From the IMG/VR virus record IMGVR_UViG_3300046522_000297, positions 50,008 to 114,007 of that record: a stretch of DNA of 64,000 bases. One strand, written 5' to 3'. This document shows positions 27,850-35,786 of the stretch, one piece after another (within the stretch, counting starts at the first letter, position 1; each line of letters begins with the position of its first letter). Made by a program: the position numbers and the translations under genes. Source of the DNA: a virus. The notes under the pieces are model-generated. The model was given only the letters and a program-made list of their open reading frames with translations, was not told the origin of the DNA and made no database searches.

Positions 27850-28510
27850 TCGTCCGAGCAACTGTCCAGAATTTTTGGACACTGTCCATTTTCTCAGGAC
27901 ATCTGTCCACCTCTATACTATCAACAAACAAAGCATATATAGAAATTAATGTCCAATTGTCCAAAACGTCAAAAATAAAATTGGACACTCTAAGTCTTTG
28001 ATTTTAAAAAGAAAAAGGGCAAAGTGTCCAGTTTTTTGAGATTTTCTGAAAAACATACACCAACCTTCGTGGAGAGAGTTGGGGAGAAATCAGTAGAGCC
28101 TACCCTACCCTCAACAAATCTGCTTTTATGAATTCCCCTATTCCCCCTCTATTCACTGCCTCTCTATATATATAATATATAATATATAAATAATAAATAT
28201 ATATATATATAGGTAATATGACGCAGTTTTTTGACTCGTAGAGGTTGATAGGGCTTCTCCCATTTTTCCAAAAATTCTGCGATATTTTTTATAAAGGTGG
28301 GTGTATGTTTTTCAAAAAATCGAAAAAAACTGGACACTTGGCCTATAAGGCTAGTAGACACAAGCGAAAAGGGTGTCCAGTTTTATTTTCCTATTTTTGG
28401 ACACTCTGGACACCTTCTCTAAATGTCTTTATTTTAAAAGGGTTTTAAGTGTCCAGTGCGCACAGTGAAATTGGACACCTGTCCAAAAAACTGGACACTT
28501 GTCCTGATTT
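27850..28510. repeat. TGTCCA/TGGACA array in AT-rich gap, possible origin or partition site
   Basis: 16 exact copies in about 640 bases, in two clusters. Forward TGTCCA starts at 27863, 27883, 27904, 27950, 27958, 28025, 28374, 28450 and 28480. Reverse TGGACA starts at 27876, 27982, 28331, 28398, 28407, 28472 and 28492. AGGACA (27896) and TGTCCT (28500) are near-copies. Full palindrome TTGGACA-CC-TGTCCAA at 28471-28486. Many copies have an A/T flank (AACTGGACACTT). No convincing gene. Typical of binding sites for a replication initiator, partition protein or repressor. Confidence 0.8.
28164..28212. repeat. AT-only tract between the two repeat clusters
   Basis: About 48 bases almost entirely TA/ATA repeats, dividing the TGTCCA clusters. 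A candidate DNA-unwinding element if this is an origin. Confidence 0.6.
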
Positions 28511-28549
28511 AGACCCATTTGTTTCTTCTAAGTAATTAAAAACCTCCAA

Positions 28550-28561
28550 TTTTGGTATAAG
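28550..28561 (+). promoter_or_regulatory. Promoter TTTTGGTATAAG
   Basis: Motif present, but no convincing leader hairpin downstream. Drives 28618. Confidence 0.7.
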
Positions 28562-28617
28562 TAAGATACCTATAACTTGATTCCCCCTTTACAAACCAAA
28601 TTTAGAGGTAATTTATC

Positions 28618-28842
28618 ATGCAACGTCATTCAGAAATTCTGGTTATTGTGGGCGGCAAGCAAGTGCACGTCATTCACGATCCCGCTCATCCCCCCGCTCC
28701 GCAGTCTTTCTTGGAGATACCCGACAGAGAATCTATAACCCGCTCCACCGAGCTGTACGTAACCAAGGTCAAGAACAAGTATCCAGACTCAAACGATGCC
28801 ACCTCCCCAATGGTCATCGAATGTGAATGCATACCTGTTTAA
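28618..28842 (+). CDS. Unknown protein, 74 aa
   Basis: RBS AGAGGTAA. Beta-strand start (EILVIVGGKQVHVIH), Pro-rich turn, then helical and beta. Not recognised. First gene after the repeat array, with its own promoter and a short terminator at 28851. Confidence 0.72.
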   Translation: MQRHSEILVIVGGKQVHVIHDPAHPPAPQSFLEIPDRESITRSTELYVTKVKNKYPDSNDATSPMVIECECIPV

Positions 28843-28850
28843 GACATGAG

Positions 28851-28873
28851 CCGAGGATTAACCCTCGGTTTTA
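28851..28873 (+). terminator. Short rho-independent terminator
   Basis: CCGAGG (28851-28856) with CCTCGG (28863-28868), then TTTTAG. Weak T-run. Confidence 0.65.
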
Positions 28874-28893
28874 GATTCAATGATATACTCTTA

Positions 28894-28904
28894 TTTGGTA
28901 TAAG
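28894..28904 (+). promoter_or_regulatory. Promoter TTTGGTATAAG
   Basis: Motif present 29 bases before the 28933 ATG; the short leader has no clear hairpin. Confidence 0.7.
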
Positions 28905-28932
28905 ACTATGTAACTAACTACGACTAAGAACA

Positions 28933-29559
28933 ATGGCTATTAATAATTTACCACTATCTGAATTTTTAGATTTACACAACTCTGCCGCGATGGAAGGTCA
29001 GGTTATGATTTCCCCTACTACGATTTTCCCCACACACCCTTCGCCCACCGCCTCAGCTACTATCGCGCCACCTTTGACCCGGACTAATATTCGCCCTGAG
29101 GTAACTGTAACCATGAACTCTCCTGCGACACACCTTGATGAAACTGCGTTGAGGGTAGCGGAACGGGCAACTATGGAGAGGATAAGGAACGAACTCTATA
29201 GGAGTAATCAAGATAGATGGTTCCAGCCCCAAGAGTTTTCCAGCGACTTCTTCACAGGTGTTCAAAATTCTTTTAGATACTTATCTGAACAGAACGATGA
29301 GCACACGGATATACGGAACATTCGACCTATTGGAGCGAGGATCTCTCAGGAATCCCCTAACACTCAGAGGGTTAAGGTAGCCGTACAAAGTCCTAAAGTA
29401 TCCAACCACTCCGACTTGGTAAAGTTCTTCAAAGAAAAAGTAGAGCTGAAGCTCAACGGCATAAAAACCGATACAACCATCGAACTAACCCTCAGTCTCA
29501 ACCTCGTGGATACCGGGGAAGAGATTCTTTCAACCCAAGAAGTAATCGAATTGGACTAA
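28933..29559 (+). CDS. Unknown protein, 208 aa
   Basis: Residues 1-75 are Pro/Thr/Ser-rich and disordered; 75-110 helical; the C-terminal 70 residues alternate hydrophobic residues like a beta domain (TTIELTLSLNLVDTG). No Shine-Dalgarno before the ATG. Two bases precede the next ATG. Not recognised. Confidence 0.72.
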   Translation: MAINNLPLSEFLDLHNSAAMEGQVMISPTTIFPTHPSPTASATIAPPLTRTNIRPEVTVTMNSPATHLDETALRVAERATMERIRNELYRSNQDRWFQPQEFSSDFFTGVQNSFRYLSEQNDEHTDIRNIRPIGARISQESPNTQRVKVAVQSPKVSNHSDLVKFFKEKVELKLNGIKTDTTIELTLSLNLVDTGEEILSTQEVIELD

Positions 29560-29561
29560 GC

Positions 29562-30419
29562 ATGCCGACTCAAGAACAGACTCACAAAATCTACGTACTG
29601 TATCATGCTCATTGTACGGACGGTACCGGTAGTAAGTACGCAGCCTGGAAAAGGCTCCACCACAGGGCGACGTACATCGCTGTGAACTACAATCAGCCGA
29701 TGCCGGAGCTGGAGCCGGGGAGTGAGATCTATATCGTTGACTTCTCCTACCCTAAAACCGTTTTAGAGGCCCTACAAGCCACGCACAAGAGTGTGGTAGT
29801 ACTCGACCACCATAAGACCGCTGAAGAGGCTCTGAGGGGCGTTAAAGGCTGCGTATTCGATATGCACAGGAGTGGGTGCGTCATGGCGTGGGAATATTTC
29901 CACCCCAACACCCCTGTTCCGAATCTTTTGCTCGATATCCAGGATCGGGATCTGTGGAAGTTCGAACGTCCCAATTCCAAAGCAGTACATGCAGGTTTGA
30001 ATCTCCTGGAAGGGGACATGCATGAATGGGATAAAGCGGCGACTATTCCGAACCATTACGACAAGCTGGTGAAGTCGGGTAATTTACTGCTTAAGAAACA
30101 AGATCTGGCAGTGAAGTCCGCTGTCAAGAGTAAGACTAAAGTTATTGACTTTTTAGGTTACAAGTGTGGCATCACAAATCAGACTGACTTATCGAGCGAG
30201 ATTGGCAATGGTATCTGTTTGAGCAAAGAGTTGAACGTTGACTTCGCCGTTGTATATTGTATTACGGCTAAGGATGATGTACTATTGTCGTTCCGTAGCT
30301 TGGACGACTTTGATGTAAGTGAGCTGGCCAAGAAGTTTGGTGGGGGCGGTCATAAAAACGCGTCGGGTGCATCTGTAAATATTGAGACTTTGGTGAGTAT
30401 CTTGAAAGGTGGAATGTGA
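29562..30419 (+). CDS. DHH/DHHA1 phosphoesterase, 285 aa
   Basis: DHH family of manganese phosphoesterases (NrnA/RecJ-like, acting on short oligonucleotides or signalling dinucleotides). HAHCTDG (15-21) is motif I, D60 in IVDFS motif II, LDHHKT (81-86) motif III. The C-terminal DHHA1 has FGGGGHKNASGAS, which binds substrate. At 285 aa it is a compact NrnA-like form. Could recycle nanoRNA or degrade defence signals (inference). Confidence 0.88.
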   Translation: MPTQEQTHKIYVLYHAHCTDGTGSKYAAWKRLHHRATYIAVNYNQPMPELEPGSEIYIVDFSYPKTVLEALQATHKSVVVLDHHKTAEEALRGVKGCVFDMHRSGCVMAWEYFHPNTPVPNLLLDIQDRDLWKFERPNSKAVHAGLNLLEGDMHEWDKAATIPNHYDKLVKSGNLLLKKQDLAVKSAVKSKTKVIDFLGYKCGITNQTDLSSEIGNGICLSKELNVDFAVVYCITAKDDVLLSFRSLDDFDVSELAKKFGGGGHKNASGASVNIETLVSILKGGM

Positions 30420-30712
30420 ACGTATCTTTAGATTGGGATGGGACTTACACCCGAGATCCCGAGTGCTGGAATGAAATTATTGACACTTTCCAAAAAAATG
30501 GACATTCTGTATTTTTGGTAACGATGAGAACCCCCGATGAAGGTAGAGACGTCCGGGAAGCTTTACAGAACAAGGTTGATGGTATTTTCTTTACGTCAAG
30601 GAAAGCCAAACAACCTTTCATGTTTGAACGAGGTATTTCCATAGATGTATGGCTGGACGACATCCCCTACTTTGTAAACAACCATGCCCCTGCCCCGGTA
30701 AGGGTGGGCTGA
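30416..30712 (+). CDS. HAD-like phage hydrolase, 98 aa
   Basis: GTG start overlapping the DHH stop. LDWDGTYTRDP has the HAD nucleophile pattern DxDGT; FLVTMR is motif II, and VWLDDIP the acidic motif. Small phage versions of this fold have unknown substrate. Coupling to the DHH gene suggests a shared nucleotide pathway. Confidence 0.78.
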   Translation: MNVSLDWDGTYTRDPECWNEIIDTFQKNGHSVFLVTMRTPDEGRDVREALQNKVDGIFFTSRKAKQPFMFERGISIDVWLDDIPYFVNNHAPAPVRVG

Positions 30713-30741
30713 AATAAAAATTTAACTAGAAAAATAATAAT

Positions 30742-31176
30742 ATGAGCGATAAAGAACAAGTATACACTGACGAACTCTTTAATACGGCTGTTGGGTGTTT
30801 GCCGATTTATGAGCTTTTTGAGAAAGATACGTATGAAGAAGATAATCTCAGCATTGCAGGTTGCAATCCTGATCCTGAGCCTGGTGCAGCAATTCCGGAA
30901 TCGGCGATCGGGTTCCTAGAAGAAGCTCGTAAGCAGATGGAGGCAAGGGCTCAGCTTCGTGATAGTCAATCCGGAGAGCGCACTGCGGCCAAGATTGCGG
31001 CAGTGTTCAATGCTCTTACGGATCACAACCTTACTGAAGCAGATGCCTGGACCTTCCTCATTGTTATGAAGATGGTTAGAGCCCAGGCCGGTAATTATCA
31101 TAGGGATGATTATGTCGACGGAGCGGCCTACATGTCGCTACTGGGAGAATGTGAAAGTGTAAGGGAACACAAATGA
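30742..31176 (+). CDS. DUF6378-like protein, 144 aa
   Basis: The C-terminal half has R-T-A-A-K-IAAVFNAL..H.LTEADAWTFLIVMKMVRAQ, then H.DDYVDGAAYM, the pattern of DUF6378, a common phage domain (name from memory). The N-terminal 60 residues are acidic. No Shine-Dalgarno in the A-rich leader. Overlaps the next gene by ATGA. Confidence 0.75.
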   Translation: MSDKEQVYTDELFNTAVGCLPIYELFEKDTYEEDNLSIAGCNPDPEPGAAIPESAIGFLEEARKQMEARAQLRDSQSGERTAAKIAAVFNALTDHNLTEADAWTFLIVMKMVRAQAGNYHRDDYVDGAAYMSLLGECESVREHK

Positions 31177-31445
31177 TTCAAAATGATATCGTGGATACGG
31201 CGTGGGGAGCGCCTTTGAAACCTGAGGTGAAATCCTTGGCGTCAGAGGCTTTGGCACCCGTGCCTAAATTTATCATCGGCAGTATGGTTCAGGGGGTGAC
31301 TGATAACCTGACCAAACTCTGCGACATGATCGAAGGTGACATTGAATACTTCAATAAGTACCTAGGTCAAGCTATGGCAGTCAATCGCCTTGCTATGATC
31401 AAGTACTTCATTAAGAATGAAATCAAAGCCTTGCAAGCCCTGTAA
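31173..31445 (+). CDS. Unknown helical protein, 90 aa
   Basis: Helical, with a basic C-terminus (MIKYFIKNEIKAL). Coupled to the preceding DUF6378-like gene by ATGA. Not recognised. Confidence 0.7.
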   Translation: MIQNDIVDTAWGAPLKPEVKSLASEALAPVPKFIIGSMVQGVTDNLTKLCDMIEGDIEYFNKYLGQAMAVNRLAMIKYFIKNEIKALQAL

Positions 31446-31481
31446 TACGCAACAAACTCTAATAATAACAGAATAAGAACA

Positions 31482-32204
31482 ATGAATAAAATCAACGTCA
31501 AACAAGTAGAAACCATGCTGGCCCTCCAGGAAGCTTCTTGCGCTATGTATAATCCTAACTGGAGAAAGGACCGCCCGGCATATACCGATGCGATCTGGAC
31601 CGAAGCGGCTGAAGCGTATAACCATACGAATTGGGAATGGTGGAAGAAACAGAGTGATACCATTGACTACGGTCAGATCAACATGGAAGTCGTCGATGTG
31701 TGGCACTTTGTTCTTTCCGAACTTCTACTCCATGAAGAAGTCGACGGAGTTACTTACACCGGTCTGATCGAGACTATCGACAAAGAAGTTCAAGCGGTTG
31801 ATCTTGGCTTCGGTATCGAGGCTGTAAAGAGAGCCCTTAAAACCATCGTCGGTTCTGCTATTGTTCCGCCGGACGAGTCCCGCATCATTATGATCCTGGC
31901 CTCATTCATCCGGCTGCTTAGAACTCTTAACATGTCGTGGGATACGCTATACAAGCTTTACGTTGGTAAGAATGCCCTGAATCAATTTAGACAGGATAAC
32001 GGGTATAAGACTGATACTAAAGCCTATAAAGCAAAATGGGCTGAAGAAAAGGGTTGGGAAGATAATCAATATCTGACCGAGTACTTAAACACCTTGGAGA
32101 GTATCCCGGAGGATTCGGCAGAATTCCGAAAGCAAATCATGGATGCTCTTCAGACCATGTACAATAGTAAAGATGGGTCACAGACTAATAAAAACGAGAA
32201 TTAA
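31482..32204 (+). CDS. All-alpha dimeric dUTPase, 240 aa
   Basis: dUTPase_2/MazG-like family: hydrolyses dUTP to dUMP. Motifs WTEAAEAYNHTNWEWWKK (metal-binding E..E region, about residues 40-57), NMEVVDVWHFVLSELL (E..D, about 67-83) and LYKLYVGKNALNQFRQDNGYK (about 162-182, substrate loop). The leader AACAGAATAAGAACA lacks a Shine-Dalgarno and closely resembles the leader of the ThyX-like gene. Fits the thymidylate theme. Confidence 0.88.
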   Translation: MNKINVKQVETMLALQEASCAMYNPNWRKDRPAYTDAIWTEAAEAYNHTNWEWWKKQSDTIDYGQINMEVVDVWHFVLSELLLHEEVDGVTYTGLIETIDKEVQAVDLGFGIEAVKRALKTIVGSAIVPPDESRIIMILASFIRLLRTLNMSWDTLYKLYVGKNALNQFRQDNGYKTDTKAYKAKWAEEKGWEDNQYLTEYLNTLESIPEDSAEFRKQIMDALQTMYNSKDGSQTNKNEN

Positions 32205-32577
32205 GGTTTATCTCGACGTAGAAATTGCGGATGTGGATTATGATAACGAGCCTTCGATTCTTCATTTGACACATCCAAAGCTTGATGGCATTCTTGAACT
32301 TTATTTAGATAAGGGTGAGGTGCCGGAAGACAGACTGGAGAGGATTGAGTGCTATGATGGGGAGGAACCTGAAGAGGAGTACGGTGCAAAATACGATCCT
32401 TTTAAGCGTAACAATCCTTCTGTTATACACTTGGGATCTTCTTCCAGTTCTTCGAGCAGTTCTGGAAGCAGTCTCGGAAGAGTTTCAGGATCACCTGATT
32501 CTCTCGATGACCGTCTTGTTAAGTTAGCAGGACTAGCAGGGAAAATACGGGGCCAACTAAAAGGCTTCAAGAAGTGA
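32173..32577 (+). CDS. Acidic protein with Ser-rich linker, 134 aa
   Basis: I chose the ATG at 32173, overlapping the dUTPase end by 32 bases. Beta-rich N-terminal part, acidic EEPEEEY segment, a run of about 10 serines, then a basic C-terminal helix (LAGKIRGQLKGFKK). Not recognised. Confidence 0.65.
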   Translation: MGHRLIKTRIKVYLDVEIADVDYDNEPSILHLTHPKLDGILELYLDKGEVPEDRLERIECYDGEEPEEEYGAKYDPFKRNNPSVIHLGSSSSSSSSSGSSLGRVSGSPDSLDDRLVKLAGLAGKIRGQLKGFKK

Positions 32578-32581
32578 TGAA

Positions 32582-32611
32582 GGCCGGGTTAATAGCCCGG
32601 CTTTTTTTTTT
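32582..32611 (+). terminator. Rho-independent terminator
   Basis: GCCGGG-TTAATA-CCCGGC-type stem (32583-32601) followed by ten Ts and AGATTAAT. Confidence 0.9.
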
Positions 32612-32626
32612 AGATTAATGAGGCTA

Positions 32627-32680
32627 TTTTTGGTATAAGAATAGTATATAGATATATATTACCTATCTTTACCGATACTT
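32627..32680 (+). promoter_or_regulatory. Promoter TTTTTGGTATAAG with imperfect hairpin
   Basis: Motif 32627-32639. AGTAT..AGATA pairs with TATCT..ATACT (32664-32679), interrupted. Drives 32697. Confidence 0.7.
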
Positions 32681-32696
32681 TAATCCGAGGGAATAC

Positions 32697-33065
32697 ATGA
32701 GCTCAATATCATATCAGATCATAGGGTGTGCTCTGCTCTTAACCGCAATACTATACTTAACCTACGAGATCCATAAACATCGCCCAGATCCCATCGGCCA
32801 GTGGCTTGGAGAAGTTTACTTAGTTAGTAAACATGGACGGGCACTCGTGTTCCGGAATAGATACTCAAGTGGACCTGCGGCGGGTCTGGCAGCAGAGGCG
32901 GCTGCTAAAAGGCTCCATAAAAAATTCAAAAAGTTTGAAATTCACTGCCCTGAAGAACATACATATTTAGTGGGTATTGAATATGTAACCATCGTCTGGT
33001 CTCTGAATGTCGTAGGCCGGTCCTCCTATGAATATTTGAAGCCCGTGAACACCCATAACATCTAA
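32697..33065 (+). CDS. Membrane-anchored protein, 122 aa, paralogue of 33079
   Basis: One N-terminal span (residues 5-22), then HKHRPDP.G.WL.EVYLVS, LVF..RY and later VVGRSS..Y..PVN. These blocks recur in order in the 33079 protein. RBS GAGGGAATAC. A tandem duplicated pair just before the strand switch. Function unknown. Confidence 0.75.
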   Translation: MSSISYQIIGCALLLTAILYLTYEIHKHRPDPIGQWLGEVYLVSKHGRALVFRNRYSSGPAAGLAAEAAAKRLHKKFKKFEIHCPEEHTYLVGIEYVTIVWSLNVVGRSSYEYLKPVNTHNI

Positions 33066-33078
33066 CAAAGGAAAAGAA

Positions 33079-33429
33079 ATGACCCCTATCATTGCTTACG
33101 TCATTATCCCTACGCTGCTCATCCTCATCGGTGGTTTCGGCATGTACCATCAACATAACAAACACCGGCCGGATCCCTGCGGCGAATGGCTGGCTAAAGT
33201 CTACGCAGTGTCCAACCGCCACAGCAAGAGGTTAGTATTCCAACAAAGATACGAATCGTTAGTCAAGGCGGAAACTGTTGCCAAGGCCAAAGCCGATAAG
33301 CTCTATGTCACTCTCTCTAAACTTCCGAACGGAGGGGAGACTGAATTCGATTACCTCATGTACGATACCGGTATCGTAAGTAGGTCCTCTCCATATGCAG
33401 TATCTCCTGTAAATGTGTACGGGATATAA
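33079..33429 (+). CDS. Membrane-anchored protein, 116 aa, paralogue of 32697
   Basis: N-terminal span (IIAYVIIPTLLILIGGFGMY), then NKHRPDPCGEWLAKVYAVS, LVFQQRY and IVSRSSPYAVSPVN, matching the previous gene. RBS AAAGGAAA. Last + strand gene; ends at the bidirectional terminator. Confidence 0.76.
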   Translation: MTPIIAYVIIPTLLILIGGFGMYHQHNKHRPDPCGEWLAKVYAVSNRHSKRLVFQQRYESLVKAETVAKAKADKLYVTLSKLPNGGETEFDYLMYDTGIVSRSSPYAVSPVNVYGI

Positions 33430-33431
33430 TA

Positions 33432-33464
33432 AAAAAGCCAGGTTTATAGCCTGGCTTTTTTTAG
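33432..33464. terminator. Bidirectional terminator at convergence
   Basis: AAAAAAGCCAGG-TTTATA-CCTGGC-TTTTTT type: a stem with A-run on the left and T-run on the right, so it can stop both converging transcripts. TAGCTTCAT follows. Confidence 0.92.
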
Positions 33465-33466
33465 CT

Positions 33467-33742
33467 TCATTTAGTACATTCACCTAGAGCAGCTTTGAGT
33501 TCCGTGTTCTGGCCTCTCAGTAACTTATTCTCGGACGCTAGAGCCACTGTTTTCTCATACAGCGTCATATCCTTATCCAAGTACTGAGTCGGGTACTCAG
33601 TTATTTCAGTGACTTTCACTGTAGGTTCACATTTGGTTGCTATCGGAACGTGGACTACCTGAGTCTTAGTAACTGGGTTAGTACCACAACCTGATAACAG
33701 CAGCATACTCGTCAAAAGCAATACGATACATAGTTTGATCAT
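33467..33742 (-). CDS. Outer-membrane spanin (Rz1-like lipoprotein), 91 aa
   Basis: Lipoprotein signal MIKLCIVLLLTSMLLLSGC with lipobox LSGC. The mature part begins GTNPVTKTQVVHVP, as in many Rz1/LysC outer-membrane spanins, then a helical tail. Adjacent to and overlapping the Rz-like gene, forming a two-component spanin pair that would fuse inner and outer membranes at lysis. Longer than the smallest Rz1 proteins but within range. Confidence 0.8.
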   Translation of the reverse strand: MIKLCIVLLLTSMLLLSGCGTNPVTKTQVVHVPIATKCEPTVKVTEITEYPTQYLDKDMTLYEKTVALASENKLLRGQNTELKAALGECTK

Positions 33743-34185
33743 TTTGGACTCCTTGCATCAATCAGCTCATTCATAAGTTGTTGAGTAGCAAGATAATCCT
33801 TCAACTGAACGTCTTTGTCGTTGCCACCATACTGAGACTGGTTCTTGGAAGTTATCACGGGTTGGACAGGCTTACGAGAGAGGAGGCTCTCGGAGGCCTT
33901 ATAATCGACTACCGCCTGTTTTTTAGCCTCATCTAGTGCTGCCCTAGCCTTGGCAGTGATTTCGCCTTCACGGGCCTTTAAAGCGTCCGTAGCGTTACTA
34001 CATTCCGTCAGGGCCGATACTTTATCGTCATAGGACTCTTTCAAGGCAGCGAAATTCATTTCCAGGACTCTGTATTTGTCTGATAGATGATTATAGTACA
34101 ATCCTAGCCCCACTATAAGCATGATTACCAACCCACATACGATTTGTTTAATAGATAGTTTTGGCATAGTAGGAATTCCACACAT
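33739..34185 (-). CDS. Inner-membrane spanin (Rz-like), 148 aa
   Basis: N-terminal membrane span (IVCGLVIMLIVGLGLYY) followed by a long periplasmic helical/coiled-coil domain (residues 30-100), the layout of Rz i-spanins. The first ATG at 34185 overlaps the endolysin stop by one base; an internal ATG at 34167 also fits. Position between endolysin and the lipoprotein supports the call. Confidence 0.78.
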   Translation of the reverse strand: MCGIPTMPKLSIKQIVCGLVIMLIVGLGLYYNHLSDKYRVLEMNFAALKESYDDKVSALTECSNATDALKAREGEITAKARAALDEAKKQAVVDYKASESLLSRKPVQPVITSKNQSQYGGNDKDVQLKDYLATQQLMNELIDARSPK

Positions 34186-34721
34186 TATATACCTAGTACT
34201 TTTTTAGCTCTAGCCCAGTAGTTTTTACGGTCTTCGAGACCATTATATCCGCCATTGATACGTTTTGTAACTAGTTTGAAAGCGTCTTCCGTGTTAGTAA
34301 CGGCGATGGTGTTCAGCTTTCTACTATTCCAAAACCATCCTGCGCTCTTAGTTGCCCACTCTGGGGTCTCCAGGAGTTCTGGCTTGTTTATGAAATCTAC
34401 GCCGAATGCTTTGGACAGTTCAGCGTAATTTGCACGGCCGGTAATCTGTATAAGACCGCGACCTTTAAAACGGACACCGTCACCTTTTTGGACGTTGCCC
34501 AGATCTTTTCTGCCTTCATAGGCTTCACCACTTGCTAGCTCCTTAGTATAGATACAGGCTCCAGACTCATGCATAATTTGGGCGATGAACATTGCTACCT
34601 GGCTTGGCGTACTGATGCCATAAGTTCCAAGAGTCTCATTGATGTACATAGTGTACACGCTAAGCTTAGGTTCTTTGATAGTCGGTGCAATGGCGGAGAA
34701 CTGTTCTTTCGTTAAGGACAT
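34185..34721 (-). CDS. Endolysin, GH19 chitinase-like muramidase, 178 aa
   Basis: Cleaves host peptidoglycan. GH19 core: AQIMHESGAC with catalytic Glu52, then the E-Y-GR segment (EAYEGRKDLGN), then RFKGRGLIQITGRANY (residues 84-99), the most conserved GH19 stretch. No signal peptide, so it needs a holin. It starts the lysis trio endolysin-Rz-Rz1. Confidence 0.92.
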   Translation of the reverse strand: MSLTKEQFSAIAPTIKEPKLSVYTMYINETLGTYGISTPSQVAMFIAQIMHESGACIYTKELASGEAYEGRKDLGNVQKGDGVRFKGRGLIQITGRANYAELSKAFGVDFINKPELLETPEWATKSAGWFWNSRKLNTIAVTNTEDAFKLVTKRINGGYNGLEDRKNYWARAKKVLGI

Positions 34722-34726
34722 GGCGA

Positions 34727-35089
34727 TTACTTCTTAGAGAATATTTCTTTCAATAGCTGTTTAATCTTATTACGGAAGGGTGCTTTCATCAAGATGGACG
34801 CTTCATAAAACAAAATCCAGCTTAGTAAAATCACCATCGTAATTTGAAAAGTATTAAACGTGGCATGATATTTTAGGAATTCATCAGGGGCCAGGATAAT
34901 CATAAATAGATTACTAATGGCCTCTATATTAATGAATGCCAACATGTATTTCAGGGACATTATCCCTATACCTTTTATGTTAGTCAGTTCCAGGGCGGCA
35001 ATAAAAGATACCACCCCTAAAACAATACATAGCAGGGCTGTAGAGAACAGCTCCGGGCTTGTGATTATGAGATACAGATTCTCCATCAT
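34727..35089 (-). CDS. Membrane protein, possible holin or antiholin, 120 aa
   Basis: Three predicted spans (about residues 14-34, 45-66, 80-100) and a basic C-terminal tail (KAPFRNKIKQLLKEIFSKK). It lies directly before the endolysin with 5 bases between. Size, topology and place suit a class I holin; there is no sequence signature to confirm it. Confidence 0.68.
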   Translation of the reverse strand: MMENLYLIITSPELFSTALLCIVLGVVSFIAALELTNIKGIGIMSLKYMLAFINIEAISNLFMIILAPDEFLKYHATFNTFQITMVILLSWILFYEASILMKAPFRNKIKQLLKEIFSKK

Positions 35090-35472
35090 TGGGCGTCCCC
35101 CTTGTCTTTCTCAGAACCTACAGTGGTTCCAATAGCTCTATTTACTAGGCTACTGATCACATCACCACCTCGGTCTTCGATCCATTTTAGTAAAGCTCTA
35201 ACGACGAAAACCCCAGTTGCGCCCATAACCCAGGAAAGTGCAACAACCCCTTCCAGAGATGTAACACCGAGTTTCTGAGCAAGCCAAGGACCTACAAAGA
35301 TAGAGAAGTTGGACCCCGTTACCGCCATGAAGAATCCATTAATAGCTGTGATCTTGGCTCTGTCTGCCAAAGCAAGGATAGGTATAATACTTCCACATAC
35401 CCCTGCTATAATGCTCCATATTTTCGCTATTGAAAAATAGGTAACAACTGATGTTGATACTGGTTCCGTCAT
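35086..35472 (-). CDS. Holin-like membrane protein, 128 aa
   Basis: Spans at about residues 15-35 (IWSIIAGVCGSIIPILALA), 46-62 and 76-96, with a charged C-terminal tail. Resembles in layout phage holins next to lysozymes. Overlaps the next gene by ATGA, so both holin candidates are co-translated. Which one forms the lethal hole is open. Confidence 0.7.
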   Translation of the reverse strand: MTEPVSTSVVTYFSIAKIWSIIAGVCGSIIPILALADRAKITAINGFFMAVTGSNFSIFVGPWLAQKLGVTSLEGVVALSWVMGATGVFVVRALLKWIEDRGGDVISSLVNRAIGTTVGSEKDKGDAQ

Positions 35473-35492
35473 TTCTTTTTCCAGGTTAGTGA

Positions 35493-35777
35493 CTAGACGC
35501 CACGTGAGTTATTGCAATGATTCTCGTTGACTGCGTCAAGGAACTTACATAGTAAGCACCATACCTTTACGCCTTCGTCCCTACCCCTAGCAGACCGAGA
35601 ACTCATTGTTTCCGTATCCTTACCTCCAGTAGCAGCGTTCAGTAAGCGGTCGGAGGCAACGATCATCCTCCAAGCCCGCTCACTTCCCACCAGGATTGCT
35701 ACAAAACCCCAAATAAAGGATACGACGTAGATTAATCCACAGCCCAGCCACAAGAGCAGTAAAACGAATCTATTCAT
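35493..35777 (-). CDS. Membrane protein with ETMSSR...LCKFLD motif, 94 aa
   Basis: Two N-terminal hydrophobic segments (VLLLLWLGCGLIYVVSFIWGFVAIL, split), then DRLLNAATGGKDTETMSSRSARGR and WCLLCKFLDAVNENHC. This pattern occurs in small phage proteins near lysis genes that I recall only as uncharacterised. The C..C..HC could bind metal. Confidence 0.74.
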   Translation of the reverse strand: MNRFVLLLLWLGCGLIYVVSFIWGFVAILVGSERAWRMIVASDRLLNAATGGKDTETMSSRSARGRDEGVKVWCLLCKFLDAVNENHCNNSRGV

Positions 35778-35786
35778 ATTAACACC

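Noticed and set aside
27671-27988. 105-codon minus-strand frame
   Set aside because: Crosses the RNA terminator and part of the TGTCCA array; not protein-like.
28245-28448. 67-codon + frame in the repeat array
   Set aside because: Low-complexity, contains several of the repeats, no ribosome site or promoter.
27850-28510. CRISPR array
   Set aside because: The repeats are 6-8 bases, in both directions and irregularly spaced; no 20-40-base repeats or spacers.
35380-35397. GGTATAAT on the + strand inside the holin-like gene
   Set aside because: Isolated match lacking the TTG flank, inside a gene on the other strand, with no + gene after it.
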